From the NCBI RefSeq assembly GCF_041530365.1, contig NZ_CP168034.1, forward strand, positions 372,001 to 436,000: a DNA stretch of 64,000 bases, read 5' to 3'. The stretch comes from Capnocytophaga sp. ARDL2. Its GTDB lineage: Bacteria; Bacteroidota; Bacteroidia; Flavobacteriales; Flavobacteriaceae. The translations under genes were made by a program, and so were the position numbers. This document shows positions 16,402-25,372 of this stretch, piece by piece. Under the pieces are notes generated by a model. It was not told the DNA's origin, ran no database searches, and saw only the letters and a list, made by a program, of their open reading frames with translations. Within the stretch, counting starts at the first letter, position 1; each line of letters begins with the position of its first letter.

Positions 16402-17076
16402 ATGGGATTTTTATTGATGGGTATTATGATGCTTGCCAGCTGGTATGTGGGTCATATGCTAAAAAAGAAATTTGAAAAGTATTCAAAAACATATTTGAGC
16501 AACGGAATGAGTGGGGCAGAGGTAGCTACCAAAATGCTTCACGACCACGGAATCTATGATGTAAAAGTAATTTCTACACCAGGTAGATTGACCGACCACT
16601 ACAACCCGATGGACAAAACGGTAAACCTGAGCGAAGCTGTTTACAACGAAAGAAATGCGGCGGCGGCGGCGGTTGCAGCTCATGAGGTAGGACACGCAGT
16701 ACAACATGCAACTGCCTACAAATGGTTGACGATGCGTTCAAAATTAGTACCTGTGGTAAGTATTGCATCCAATTTGGTTTCTTGGGTGTTGCTTGCAGGA
16801 ATTTTTATGTTGCAAACTTTTCCTCAATTATTGTTGATTGGTATTGGATTGTTTGCAATGACTACTTTGTTTTCAATCATCACTTTGCCAGTAGAATACG
16901 ATGCGAGTAACCGAGCATTGAAATGGTTACAAGCTAAAAACATAGTAAATCAGCAGGAATATGCTGGTGCAAAAGACGCCTTGACATGGGCTGCAAGAAC
17001 TTATTTGGTTGCTGCTCTATCTTCAATAGCCACTTTGCTTTATTATGTAATGATTTATATGGGTAGAAGAGATTAA
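16402..17076 (+). CDS. Membrane zinc metallopeptidase (Zn_peptidase_2 / YugP family)
   Basis: The 224-residue protein has an N-terminal membrane helix, the zinc-binding HEVGH motif near residues 94-98 with AVQH following, and two or three hydrophobic helices afterwards (about 118-160 and 195-215). The motif marks it as a zinc-dependent membrane protease of the YugP type, probably with its active site on the cytoplasmic face. Its targets are unknown. It is transcribed alone between its own promoter and terminator. Confidence 0.88.
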   Translation: MGFLLMGIMMLASWYVGHMLKKKFEKYSKTYLSNGMSGAEVATKMLHDHGIYDVKVISTPGRLTDHYNPMDKTVNLSEAVYNERNAAAAAVAAHEVGHAVQHATAYKWLTMRSKLVPVVSIASNLVSWVLLAGIFMLQTFPQLLLIGIGLFAMTTLFSIITLPVEYDASNRALKWLQAKNIVNQQEYAGAKDALTWAARTYLVAALSSIATLLYYVMIYMGRRD

Positions 17077-17086
17077 TTTATAAACC

Positions 17087-17113
17087 TAAACCGCTTTTAA
17101 CGAGCGGTTTTTT
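17087..17113 (+). terminator. Terminator after zinc peptidase gene
   Basis: The inverted repeat AAACCGC / GCGGTTT is followed by seven T residues. Confidence 0.7.
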
Positions 17114-17125
17114 TATTGATAAAAT

Positions 17126-17680
17126 ATGATACGATTTGCAAAACCAGAAGATGCTGAAGAAGTAGCTCCGTTGATGTTTCAAGCAATGGAAGACATTGTT
17201 TATAAAATCATTGGAAAAAACAATAAAAATGAGGGAATCTTGTTTTTGAAACAATTGTTTGAAAGCGAAAACAATCAATACTCCTATCAAAATGCTATAG
17301 TGTATGTTGAAAACGAAAAAATATTGGGTTCGATTGTATTTTATGACGGAGGAAAATTAATTTCATTGCGAAAACCTGTTTTAGATTTGGCTGAACAAAG
17401 ATTTGGGAATAAAGTACAAATGGAAGACGAAACTCAAACAGGCGAAACCTATATCGATACGCTAAGTGTTGCTCCTCAGACGCAAGGAAAAGGTATTGGC
17501 ACAAAACTTTTGCATTACCTCATCAATTATGTACAACAACATCAGTTACCTAAGCTGACATTACTCGTTGATACCACCAATCCCAATGCTAAGAAATTGT
17601 ATTCCCGTTTGGGTTTTGTTGAAGTAGGAGAGCAAACCTTAGCAGGTGGAACATACTTGCAAATGGTTTATAGGAAATAA
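17126..17680 (+). CDS. GNAT-family N-acetyltransferase
   Basis: The 184-residue protein has the acetyl-CoA binding motif VAPQTQGKGIGTKLL (about 117-131) and the C-terminal TNPNAKKLYSRLGFVEVG typical of GNAT enzymes. The substrate is unknown. It is preceded by the zinc peptidase terminator and followed by non-functional remnants. Confidence 0.85.
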   Translation: MIRFAKPEDAEEVAPLMFQAMEDIVYKIIGKNNKNEGILFLKQLFESENNQYSYQNAIVYVENEKILGSIVFYDGGKLISLRKPVLDLAEQRFGNKVQMEDETQTGETYIDTLSVAPQTQGKGIGTKLLHYLINYVQQHQLPKLTLLVDTTNPNAKKLYSRLGFVEVGEQTLAGGTYLQMVYRK

Positions 17681-17718
17681 TCAAAGGTTGTTTATTGGCA
17701 ATTGCTTGATAAAGAAAA

Positions 17719-17853
17719 TCAATAAGTTTCCAAACCTTTTAGTTGTTCGTTTTTATCCAGATGAATGATGGATTTTTGTTGCGTAGAATTAATAGAATCT
17801 TCTAGTTTTTGCAACACACCATTCATTTCTTTTAAAACAGAAAAATCCGTATC
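17719..17853 (-). pseudogene. 3' remnant of an unidentified minus-strand gene
   Basis: A minus-strand frame of 44 codons runs from just after a TGA to a TGA at 17719-17721, encoding DTDFSVLKEMNGVLQKLEDS and then a Gln/Lys-rich tail. It reads like the end of a real protein, but no upstream part or good start exists. It is regarded as gene debris. Confidence 0.3.
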
Positions 17854-17901
17854 TCAGCTAAAAATAACTCGTTTAACATGAAATAAATACTTTTTGCCTT
17901 A

Positions 17902-18580
17902 ATGATGGTGCAACCTTTTTTGTCTGTTGCTCAATCTGAAAAATATCATACAGATATATTAAAAGCATTTACAATTGACAAATTGGAAAACTTTACACAA
18001 TCTGTAAATATGATTTTTCCAATGTGTTTTTAGAAACTCGCAAAGACAAAACTTATAGAATTATTGGAGATGATTACCAACGATTGTTTATAGAATTTAC
18101 CGAAGTAAAAAAAGATGCTAAAGCAGCAAATGCATATCTTGTAACAGGAAAAACGACGGTAAAAAAGGTTGTGTGTGATTTTTCAGAAAAAATTACCATC
18201 AAAAAAGTGCAAACCATCGTAGGAAATAATTTCGGAATTGACGATGAGTGGAAAGACGAAGGTATCAAATCGCAAGGAATTATCGAGGCTGATTATGAGT
18301 TTTTTGAAGATAAAAACCAATTGCATTCAGGTGTTTTGACAGGGCAAATGCAGGCGATTTTTCTAATCAACGAATACAACAAAGCAGAGGTAAACGACAT
18401 CAATTATTTTGCTGATTCGTTTTTTAATAATGCGTATGTAGGAAAGTGGAAAAATATGATGCTACAGAAGAAAAAATCTGCAATTGGGGAAATTACCGAG
18501 TTCTAAGTGTTGAATGTACTTTTGATAGAGGAACTGCAGAGCTAAATGTGGCTCCTCAATATAAAGCTTTTGGTTGGTAG
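17902..18580 (+). pseudogene. Decayed hypothetical gene with at least two frameshifts
   Basis: Three frames join into one coherent protein. MMVQPFLSVAQSEKYHTDIL starts at 17902 and stops at 18031. The frame from about 18024 continues with ETRKDKTYRIIGDDYQRLF. After about 18450, at an A run, the frame shifts again to give KYDATEEKICNWGNYRVLSV and ends KAFGW at 18580. The N-terminus resembles the end of a signal peptide, so the ancestor was probably secreted. I do not recognise the family. Confidence 0.6.
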
Positions 18581-18587
18581 TTGAAAA

Positions 18588-18627
18588 ACAACTACGACTG
18601 TAAATGATTTACAGTCGTAGTTGTTTT
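18588..18627. terminator. Strong bidirectional hairpin downstream of mdh
   Basis: A stem of about 18 bp (AACAACTACGACTGTAAA / TTTACAGTCGTAGTTGTT) with T/A runs on both sides serves the convergent mdh gene and the decayed gene. Confidence 0.8.
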
Positions 18628-18629
18628 TA

Positions 18630-19556
18630 TTAAACTTTCAAATCCTTATAAATGTCTTTTACAGCCAATACGGCATTGTCAAAAGCTGTTTTTTCATCCT
18701 CTGTTAGAGGAATATCAACTATAGATTCAATACCGTTTTTTCCTATGATTACTGGCACACCTACACATACATTAAAGGTGTTGTATTCACCCTCAAGTAG
18801 TGTAGAGCATGGATAGATTTTCTTGAGGTCGCAAGCAATTGCGTGAACGATACTCGCAACTGCGGCTCCAGGTGCATACCATGCCGAAGTACCTAATAGC
18901 TTTGTCAGAGTGGCTCCACCTACTTTTGTTTCTTTAATCACATATTCTTGCTGCTCGTTGGTCAAAAAATGAGAAACAGGTACACCATTTCTTGTTGCTT
19001 TTGAAATCAAAGGTACCATCCCTGTATCAGAATGAGCACCAATTACCATTCCGTCGATATCAGAAATTGGAGCTTTTAGAGACTCTGCAAGGCGATACTT
19101 AAAACGAGCCGAATCCAATGCTCCTCCCATTCCTATAATGCGATTGTTTGGCAATCCAGACACTTTGTGAGCTAAAAAAGTCATAGTGTCCAAAGGATTT
19201 GATACAACTATCAATATAGGATTTTTTGAATATTGCAAGGCACTAGAGATTACATCTTTTACAATAGTTGCATTGATTCCTACCAGCTCTTCTCTTGTCA
19301 TTCCAGGTTTTCTTGGTACTCCAGACGCAATAATAATTACATCAGAATCTTTTGTCGGCTCGTAGCTGTTTGTACAACCTGAAATAATTGTATCAAAGTG
19401 ATTGAGTGAAGCTGTTTGCATCAAATCCATTGCTTTTCCCTCAGCCAATCCTTCTTGGATATCTACTAAAACAATCTCAGAACAAAAATTTTTCATTGCA
19501 ATGTACTCGGCACAACTCGCACCAACAGCACCTGCTCCAATTACAGTAACTTTCAT
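18630..19556 (-). CDS. mdh: Malate dehydrogenase (LDH-like class)
   Basis: The 308-residue NAD-dependent enzyme interconverts malate and oxaloacetate in the TCA cycle. Motifs are GAGAVGASCAEY (Rossmann loop, 7-18), the substrate-binding GVPRKPGMTREE loop, VVSNPLDTMT, and the catalytic histidine in VIGAHSDTGMVP. Length and residues are normal. It is a single gene with its own promoter box and terminator. Confidence 0.95.
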   Translation of the reverse strand: MKVTVIGAGAVGASCAEYIAMKNFCSEIVLVDIQEGLAEGKAMDLMQTASLNHFDTIISGCTNSYEPTKDSDVIIIASGVPRKPGMTREELVGINATIVKDVISSALQYSKNPILIVVSNPLDTMTFLAHKVSGLPNNRIIGMGGALDSARFKYRLAESLKAPISDIDGMVIGAHSDTGMVPLISKATRNGVPVSHFLTNEQQEYVIKETKVGGATLTKLLGTSAWYAPGAAVASIVHAIACDLKKIYPCSTLLEGEYNTFNVCVGVPVIIGKNGIESIVDIPLTEDEKTAFDNAVLAVKDIYKDLKV

Positions 19557-19581
19557 TTATATAAATGTTTATTTTTCCTAT

Positions 19582-19589
19582 CAAATTTA
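19582..19589 (-). promoter_or_regulatory. -7 box (TAAATTTG, minus strand) of mdh
   Basis: The reverse complement of CAAATTTA matches TAnnTTTG and lies 26 bp before the mdh start. Confidence 0.5.
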
Positions 19590-19664
19590 CGAAAATTTCT
19601 TAGATAAAATCGTTTAAAATTGGAAAAAAATGTACTCATTTTCCGTTACTTTCAAAAAAAGAAA

Positions 19665-19672
19665 TATCTTTG
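19665..19672 (+). promoter_or_regulatory. -7 box (TATCTTTG) upstream of 19716
   Basis: This is an exact TAnnTTTG match 44 bp before the ATG at 19716. It decides the start: in-frame codons upstream of the box cannot be translated from this transcript. Confidence 0.6.
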
Positions 19673-19715
19673 CACTAAAATTTTACTTTATAGAAACAAA
19701 ATAATAGATTATATT

Positions 19716-20006
19716 ATGAAAAACGGAAAAGATACAAGCGGTAATGCGTTTAAATTCAGTTTGATTCCTTTGTCTTTAGGGGTTTTGTTTATTTTCTTTT
19801 TGTATAAAGGATGTGGAAGCGACATTGTTCATACAAACCAACCAAAACCTTTGTCTTCGGAATATACTTTGACAGCTGAAGAAAAAGCTGCTGCTGAAAA
19901 AGCAGAGGCAGAAGCAAAAGTTGAAGAACAAGCAACTGCTGTTGAGGAAGCTCCTGTTACTGAAGAAGTAACAGCATCTACTGAAGAAACTCCTTCTGCT
20001 GAGTAA
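19716..20006 (+). CDS. Small single-pass membrane protein with Ala/Glu-rich tail
   Basis: The 96-residue protein has one transmembrane helix (about 14-31, FSLIPLSLGVLFIFFLYKG) and then a low-complexity Glu/Ala/Thr tail. The function is unknown. The start is set by the promoter box. A hairpin terminator follows. Confidence 0.7.
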   Translation: MKNGKDTSGNAFKFSLIPLSLGVLFIFFLYKGCGSDIVHTNQPKPLSSEYTLTAEEKAAAEKAEAEAKVEEQATAVEEAPVTEEVTASTEETPSAE

Positions 20007-20022
20007 AAATAGTATTTTATTT

Positions 20023-20055
20023 AAAAAGCCACTCAAAAAGAGTGGCTTTTTCTTT
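20023..20055 (+). terminator. Terminator after the 19716 gene
   Basis: The inverted repeat AAAAAGCCACTC / GAGTGGCTTTTT with a 5-nt loop is followed by further T residues. Confidence 0.8.
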
Positions 20056-20086
20056 TGTGCTTTTCTTTATTTTTCACGTATCTTTG
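20055..20086 (+). promoter_or_regulatory. Promoter of the polyprenol-phosphate glycosyltransferase operon
   Basis: TTG at 20055-20057 and TATCTTTG at 20079-20086 are separated by 21 bp. The start codon lies 22 bp downstream of the box. Confidence 0.6.
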
Positions 20087-20108
20087 TTAGTTCAAATAAC
20101 TTAGTTTC

Positions 20109-20828
20109 ATGCAAAAAATCGTCATTATTCCTACTTATAACGAAAGAGAAAATATTCAAGACATTATTCGAACAGTTTTTCAAATCGAACAAGGTTTTCA
20201 TATTTTGGTGGTTGATGACAATTCGCCCGATGGTACTGCCGATTTGGTAAAACAACTTCAAACCGAATTTCCTAACGAATTATTTCTTTTGCAAAGAGAG
20301 AAAAAAAATGGTTTAGGCAGGGCGTATATTGCTGGTTTTGAATGGTCTTTACAACATCAATACGACTATATTTTTGAAATGGATGCCGATTTTTCGCACA
20401 ATCCCAACGATTTGCAAAAATTATACGAAGCCTGTGTGCAAGGAGCCGATTTATCGGTAGGTTCGCGTTATATCACAGGGGTAAATGTGGTCAATTGGCC
20501 GTTGAGCAGGGTGTTGCTTTCATACATAGCCTCGATGTATGTGCGTTGGATTACGGGTATGGAAGTGATGGATACTACGGCAGGTTTTGTATGTTACAAA
20601 CGCTCGACTTTGGAAAAAATCAATTTGAAAAAAGTGCAATTTATTGGATATGCTTTTCAGATAGAAATGAAATACCGAACTTATGCCAAAGATTTGACAA
20701 TAAAAGAAATACCGATTATTTTTACCGACCGTACCAAAGGACAATCCAAAATGTCGGCAGGAATTATCAAAGAAGCTATTTTTGGCGTACTGAAATTACG
20801 AATTAAAAAATTATTTAACAGATTATAA
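20109..20828 (+). CDS. Polyprenol-phosphate sugar transferase (GT2, Dpm1-like)
   Basis: The 239-residue protein has IPTYNERENIQD, the nucleotide-binding VVDDNSPDGTAD, the metal-binding EMDADFSHNP and GSRYITG. These are the hallmarks of Dpm1-like enzymes that move mannose or glucose from a nucleotide donor to polyprenyl phosphate. The compact length without a C-terminal membrane domain fits the soluble Dpm1 type. It is followed by pyrC after 3 bp. Confidence 0.9.
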   Translation: MQKIVIIPTYNERENIQDIIRTVFQIEQGFHILVVDDNSPDGTADLVKQLQTEFPNELFLLQREKKNGLGRAYIAGFEWSLQHQYDYIFEMDADFSHNPNDLQKLYEACVQGADLSVGSRYITGVNVVNWPLSRVLLSYIASMYVRWITGMEVMDTTAGFVCYKRSTLEKINLKKVQFIGYAFQIEMKYRTYAKDLTIKEIPIIFTDRTKGQSKMSAGIIKEAIFGVLKLRIKKLFNRL

Positions 20829-20831
20829 ACG

Positions 20832-22170
20832 ATGTGTAGAATTTTAATAAAAAACGGAACCATTTTCAATGAAAATAAAAGATTTATCTCAGATATTTTG
20901 ATTGAAAATGACAAAATAGTTGAAATAAACGAATCTATTGAAAATCAATCAATAAACAAAGTAATCGATGCTACAGGAATGTGGATTTTGCCAGGTGTAA
21001 TCGACGATCAAGTGCATTTTAGAGAACCCGGACTTACGCACAAAGCAACAATTGCTTCTGAGTCAAAAGCTGCTATTGCAGGTGGAGTAACTTCTTTTAT
21101 TGAGCAGCCCAATACTGTTCCCAATGCGGTGACACAAGAATTGTTGGAGCAAAAATACCAAATTGCCAGCGAAACTTCTTTTGCCAACTATTCGTTTATG
21201 ATGGGCGGAACCAATGACAATTTGGACGAATTGTTAAAAACCAATCCACGAAATGTAGCAGGAATCAAATTGTTTTTGGGTTCATCTACAGGAAATATGT
21301 TGGTTGATAATGAGGAAGTTTTGGAGAAAATATTTTCGTCAACTCCCCTATTGATTGCGGTACACTGCGAAGACGAAACAACCATCAAAGCCAATCTTGA
21401 AAAAGCAAAAAAGCAATACGGAGAAGATATTCCAGTAGAAATGCATCCTATTATTCGCTCGGAAGAGGCATGCTATCTTTCATCGTCAAAAGCGGTAGAA
21501 TTAGCAAAAAAAACTGGAGCAAGATTGCATATTTTCCACATTAGTACGGGGAAAGAAACGGCATTGTTTAGCAACGATATTCCGTTGAAAGACAAAAAAA
21601 TTACTGCCGAAGTATGTGTGCATCATTTGTATTTTTCGGACGAAGATTACGCAACCAAAGGAAATTTCATCAAGTGGAATCCAGCGGTAAAAACAACTTC
21701 GGATAGAAAAAAAATATGGGAAGCTCTACTTGAGGATCGCATCGATGTGATTGCAACAGACCACGCACCACATACGATTGAAGAAAAATCTCAGAAATAT
21801 TTGTCTGCTCCGTCGGGACGAACCATTAGTACAGCATTCGTTGATTACGATGTTGGAATTTGCTTTGGAAGGAAAAATTTCGGTAGAAAAAGTGGTAGAA
21901 AAAATGTGTCATAATCCAGCGATTGTGTTCCAAATCGAAAACAGAGGATTTATCAAAGAAGGCTATTTTGCCGACCTTGCCATTGTAAATCCAAAAGCAG
22001 AGCAAACTGTAAGCAAAAACAATGTGTTGTATCAATGCAAATGGTCGCCTTTGGAAGGAAAAGTTTTTCACACAGAGGTGGTAACAACTATCGTAAACGG
22101 ACACATCGCAATGGAAAACAAAGTGATTTCTGATAAAAGAGCAGGACAGAGATTGTTGTTTGAGAGGTAA
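20832..22170 (+). pseudogene. pyrC: Dihydroorotase with a one-base frameshift (probable sequence error)
   Basis: With the frame restored the protein has 445 residues. It catalyses the third step of de novo pyrimidine synthesis. Motifs are DDQVHFREPG, IKLFLGSSTGNM, VHCEDE, HIFHIST and ATDHAPHT, covering the metal ligands. An extra A near 21821-21822 (in GGACGAACC) breaks the conserved PSGxPLVQHSL block; removing it rejoins the frames. The rest of the sequence is undamaged, so an error in the sequence is more likely than real inactivation. Confidence 0.85.
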
Positions 22171-22223
22171 AGGATACGATTTTACATTTTTATTTTATAA
22201 AATTAAATATTAATCCCTAAAAT

Positions 22224-22715
22224 ATGAAACTCTATATTTATAGAATACTAAGCCTTTTGGTGTTGAGTTGTTCAAAAATTACTCAACCCAGCAACCTTTT
22301 GCCAAAAGATAAAATGGCAGAATTGTTGGCAGAATTGGCAATTTACAACAGTATTACAAACTATTATTTTAGTACGGATACTATTTATGTAATTGGAAAT
22401 CAAAAGGATATTTTTGCAAAATACGGCATTGATAGTTTGTCATTTCAAGAGCAACATCACTACTACAAAACTCGAATGGAAGAATATTCAGAGATAATAG
22501 ACGAAACAAAGAAAATCATTTCCTCTCAATTGGAATTGGCTGAAAAAGAGGTTGAAAACACAAAAATGTTTGATATAGATGAGTTTTTAGAAATAAAAAC
22601 AGATCCTCTTCTAGAAGAAGAAATTGACGCTCTCAGCAATTCAATTACGAAAAAAAGAGAGTTGACCAAATTGTTTAATTCAGTCAAAGAAATAAAGGAA
22701 AATCCTAATCCATGA
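22224..22715 (+). CDS. DUF4296-type lipoprotein
   Basis: The 163-residue protein starts MKLYIYRILSLLVLSCSKIT, a lipoprotein signal peptide with cysteine near residue 16. The helical domain after it, with MAELLAELAIYNSI and FAKYGIDSLSFQEQHHYY, matches the DUF4296 pattern common in Bacteroidota. The function is unknown. Its end overlaps the next start by 4 bp (ATGA), so it is coupled to the carboxypeptidase gene. Confidence 0.75.
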   Translation: MKLYIYRILSLLVLSCSKITQPSNLLPKDKMAELLAELAIYNSITNYYFSTDTIYVIGNQKDIFAKYGIDSLSFQEQHHYYKTRMEEYSEIIDETKKIISSQLELAEKEVENTKMFDIDEFLEIKTDPLLEEEIDALSNSITKKRELTKLFNSVKEIKENPNP

Positions 22716-23605
22716 TACAACCAGCTTTTTTAAAAAAAGGCGATAAAGTCGCTATTGTATGCACTGCTCGTAGTTTTTCTGTAGAAGAAGCTCAGGCGGG
22801 AATCGAACTGTTTCAATCATGGGGATTGGAAGTGGTATTGGGTAAAACCGTTGGACAAAACAACTATCAATTGGCAGGAACCGATAAAGAGAGAGCCGAT
22901 GATTTTCAAGCCATGCTCAACGATCCGTCTATCAAGGCGATTTGGATGGCAAGAGGTGGTTATGGGAGTGTGCGTATTGTAGATCAGATAGATTTTTCAG
23001 TATTTGCACAATCACCCAAATGGATTATAGGATTTAGCGACATTACCGTTTGGCACAGTCATTTGCATACTTTGGGATTTCAGACTTTACACGCTATTAT
23101 GCCATATTCTGTCCCTAATGCTACCCCAGAAGCAAAAGAAACGCTTAGAAAAGCTCTTTTTGGCGAAAAAATGCAGATAGAAGCACCGTGTCATCCTTTG
23201 AATATTCAAGGAAAAGTAAAAGGTACACTCATCGGAGGAAATTTGTCGATTATTTACAGTTTATTGGCAACGCCATCGGAAATAAATTATCACGATAAAA
23301 TATTGTTTGTAGAAGATTTGTGCGAAGCCCTTTACCATGTAGATCGTATGTTTTATAGTTTGAAAAGAAGTGGTAAATTGCAACAAATCAAAGGTTTGAT
23401 TGTAGGAGGAATGACCGATATGAGTTATAATGAAATTCCTTTTAACAATACCGTTGAGGAAATCATTTACCACCATACCAAAGATATAGGGATTCCGCTT
23501 TGTTTTGATTTTCCAGCAGGACATATTCCCGACAATCGAGCGTTGGTATTTGGTAAAGAAGTAAAGCTATACGTTGATAAGCAGAATACACTATTGCTAC
23601 AATAG
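22712..23605 (+). CDS. LD-carboxypeptidase (peptidase S66)
   Basis: The 297-residue enzyme removes the terminal D-Ala from murein tetrapeptides during cell wall recycling. It has the nucleophilic Ser in ARGGYGSVRI (about 74-83), the Glu in VEDLCEALYHVDRM and the His in AGHIPDNRAL, which form the Ser-His-Glu triad. There is no signal peptide, consistent with a cytoplasmic enzyme. The length is normal. Confidence 0.9.
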   Translation: MIQPAFLKKGDKVAIVCTARSFSVEEAQAGIELFQSWGLEVVLGKTVGQNNYQLAGTDKERADDFQAMLNDPSIKAIWMARGGYGSVRIVDQIDFSVFAQSPKWIIGFSDITVWHSHLHTLGFQTLHAIMPYSVPNATPEAKETLRKALFGEKMQIEAPCHPLNIQGKVKGTLIGGNLSIIYSLLATPSEINYHDKILFVEDLCEALYHVDRMFYSLKRSGKLQQIKGLIVGGMTDMSYNEIPFNNTVEEIIYHHTKDIGIPLCFDFPAGHIPDNRALVFGKEVKLYVDKQNTLLLQ

Positions 23606-23624
23606 TAATTAAAATCAAATAATT

Positions 23625-23981
23625 ATGGCACGACACAATGAATTAGGAAGAGAAGGGGAAAAATTAGCTGTTGACTATCTCACTGAAAACGGCTATGAAA
23701 TATTAGAGCAAAATTATCGTGTCAATAAATCAGAAATAGATATTATTGTAAAAAAAGACGATATTGTCGCATTTGTTGAGGTAAAAACCCGTACGACAAA
23801 TGCTTTTGGAACCCCCGAAGAATTTGTTGATGATAAAAAGAAAAATCACATCATTAAAGTGGCAAATTTTTATGTTATAGCAAATGATATTGAAAGTAAA
23901 ATACGCTTTGATATCATTGCAATTGTAATGGGTAAAACACCCAAAATTCAACATTTTGAAGATGCGTATTATTATTTTTAG
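23625..23981 (+). CDS. YraN-family (UPF0102) nuclease-fold protein
   Basis: The 118-residue protein has GREGEKLAVDYL, the nuclease-like core EIDIIVKKDDIVAFVEVKTR and the C-terminal RFDIIAI. The restriction-endonuclease-like fold suggests a role in DNA metabolism, but none is proven. It is probably co-transcribed with the carboxypeptidase 19 bp upstream. Confidence 0.88.
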   Translation: MARHNELGREGEKLAVDYLTENGYEILEQNYRVNKSEIDIIVKKDDIVAFVEVKTRTTNAFGTPEEFVDDKKKNHIIKVANFYVIANDIESKIRFDIIAIVMGKTPKIQHFEDAYYYF

Positions 23982-24094
23982 TTAAAATATAACCATTTTA
24001 CATCATTTTTAAATATTATTGAAATTCAATTCAATAACATCAAATAAATTATCCCTTTTAGTATGGTTCACTTTACATATACGTTTAAGCAACT

Positions 24095-25372
24095 TTACTT
24101 GATACGGTATTGTAACCTCCCCACCGCAAACAAACTACAAAACAACGCACAAAACACAATGCCGTCGTAACGAATCAAAAAATCATCGGTAAGGTTGGAA
24201 ATAAAAAACAACAGCCCAAAACTCGTGGCTAAAATATTCTTTGAAATCCATCCAACAGCTATTGGATATACGCTAATAAACAGGAAAACAACGGCTCCTA
24301 ATACCCCAAATTTCAATAAATAATTGAGAAATTGATTGTGAACGGGAAATTCCCATTGAGCTAAAAACTTTTGATTGGTTTCTTTGTAATAGTCGTTCAA
24401 AGCTGGTTGTGCATCGGCTGCTCCGGTTCCGAATGGCAATTCTCTTACTGCCAATTCATAGGTCGATTTGTAGATAGACAACCTCGTTACAAACGAATTA
24501 AAAACCTGAATTTCAGGATTGGGTATTTCGTCCAATCGACCGATTTTGTCGATATGGTGAAAGGTTACTGTAGAATATTTCTCCTTCATATACGGATTGA
24601 TTTGCACAAAAGCATAAATCATCAACGAAGAAACCAATAAAACGCCTCCACTATACAAAACCACTTTTGGGGTTGAAAATCTTTTATTCAAGTGAGAAAT
24701 TGCAACAACCAAATACAACAATATCACACAAAATAGAGCGATTCGCGTATTGACAATCAACACGAAAACAAACCCCGAAAATGCAATAAAACTACTACTT
24801 ATCAATCGATTGTATTTTTTTTCAAAAAGGTATTTTAGCATAAAATAAAACCCAATCACAGACACAAAAACGATGTGCTTGTTGAGTGCTGGTGCATGCG
24901 TATTCATAGATTTTGCAAATTCATAACCTACTTCTATCAAGTCGATACCATTGATGTATTTTTCGATTTTTTCGGGAAAAGCTATGATAAACCGAAAGAG
25001 AAATATCCACAATATTCCAACCAACAACAAACTATGTTGCCAAGCGATTTTATAAAAATCATAGGACTTTTTATTGGATAAAATAAACAAGGGAAGTAAG
25101 AAAAAAGCGATATTTTTCTCCAATTGTTGCAAACTTGCAGAAAGTAAATCATCGTTCCACAAAAACAATACATGAATCAAAAAAGGAGATGCAATCCATA
25201 GAAAATGTTTTTTTTCAATGGATTTAAAATCAAGATATTTGAAATGAAAGGCATTCCATAGAAAAAACAACACCAAAATAGGCGTGGAAATTTCTCTAAA
25301 AACCATCAATGCGGCAATGATTACCACAAAAAAATGATTGACTATATTAAACTTTTCTCTTGAAATCATCAT
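24095..25372 (-). CDS. O-antigen ligase / polymerase family membrane protein (Wzy-like)
   Basis: The protein of about 425 residues has roughly ten to twelve membrane segments and a long periplasmic loop near the C-terminal half, with LPFGTGAADAQPALNDYY and an FPVHNQFLNYLLKFG segment typical of the O-antigen ligase superfamily (His in VHNQFL). It should polymerise surface polysaccharide units or transfer them to a lipid. The start near 25369-25372 overlaps the upstream gene by about 25 bp. It is the last gene of the minus-strand polysaccharide operon. Confidence 0.8.
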   Translation of the reverse strand: MMISREKFNIVNHFFVVIIAALMVFREISTPILVLFFLWNAFHFKYLDFKSIEKKHFLWIASPFLIHVLFLWNDDLLSASLQQLEKNIAFFLLPLFILSNKKSYDFYKIAWQHSLLLVGILWIFLFRFIIAFPEKIEKYINGIDLIEVGYEFAKSMNTHAPALNKHIVFVSVIGFYFMLKYLFEKKYNRLISSSFIAFSGFVFVLIVNTRIALFCVILLYLVVAISHLNKRFSTPKVVLYSGGVLLVSSLMIYAFVQINPYMKEKYSTVTFHHIDKIGRLDEIPNPEIQVFNSFVTRLSIYKSTYELAVRELPFGTGAADAQPALNDYYKETNQKFLAQWEFPVHNQFLNYLLKFGVLGAVVFLFISVYPIAVGWISKNILATSFGLLFFISNLTDDFLIRYDGIVFCALFCSLFAVGRLQYRIK

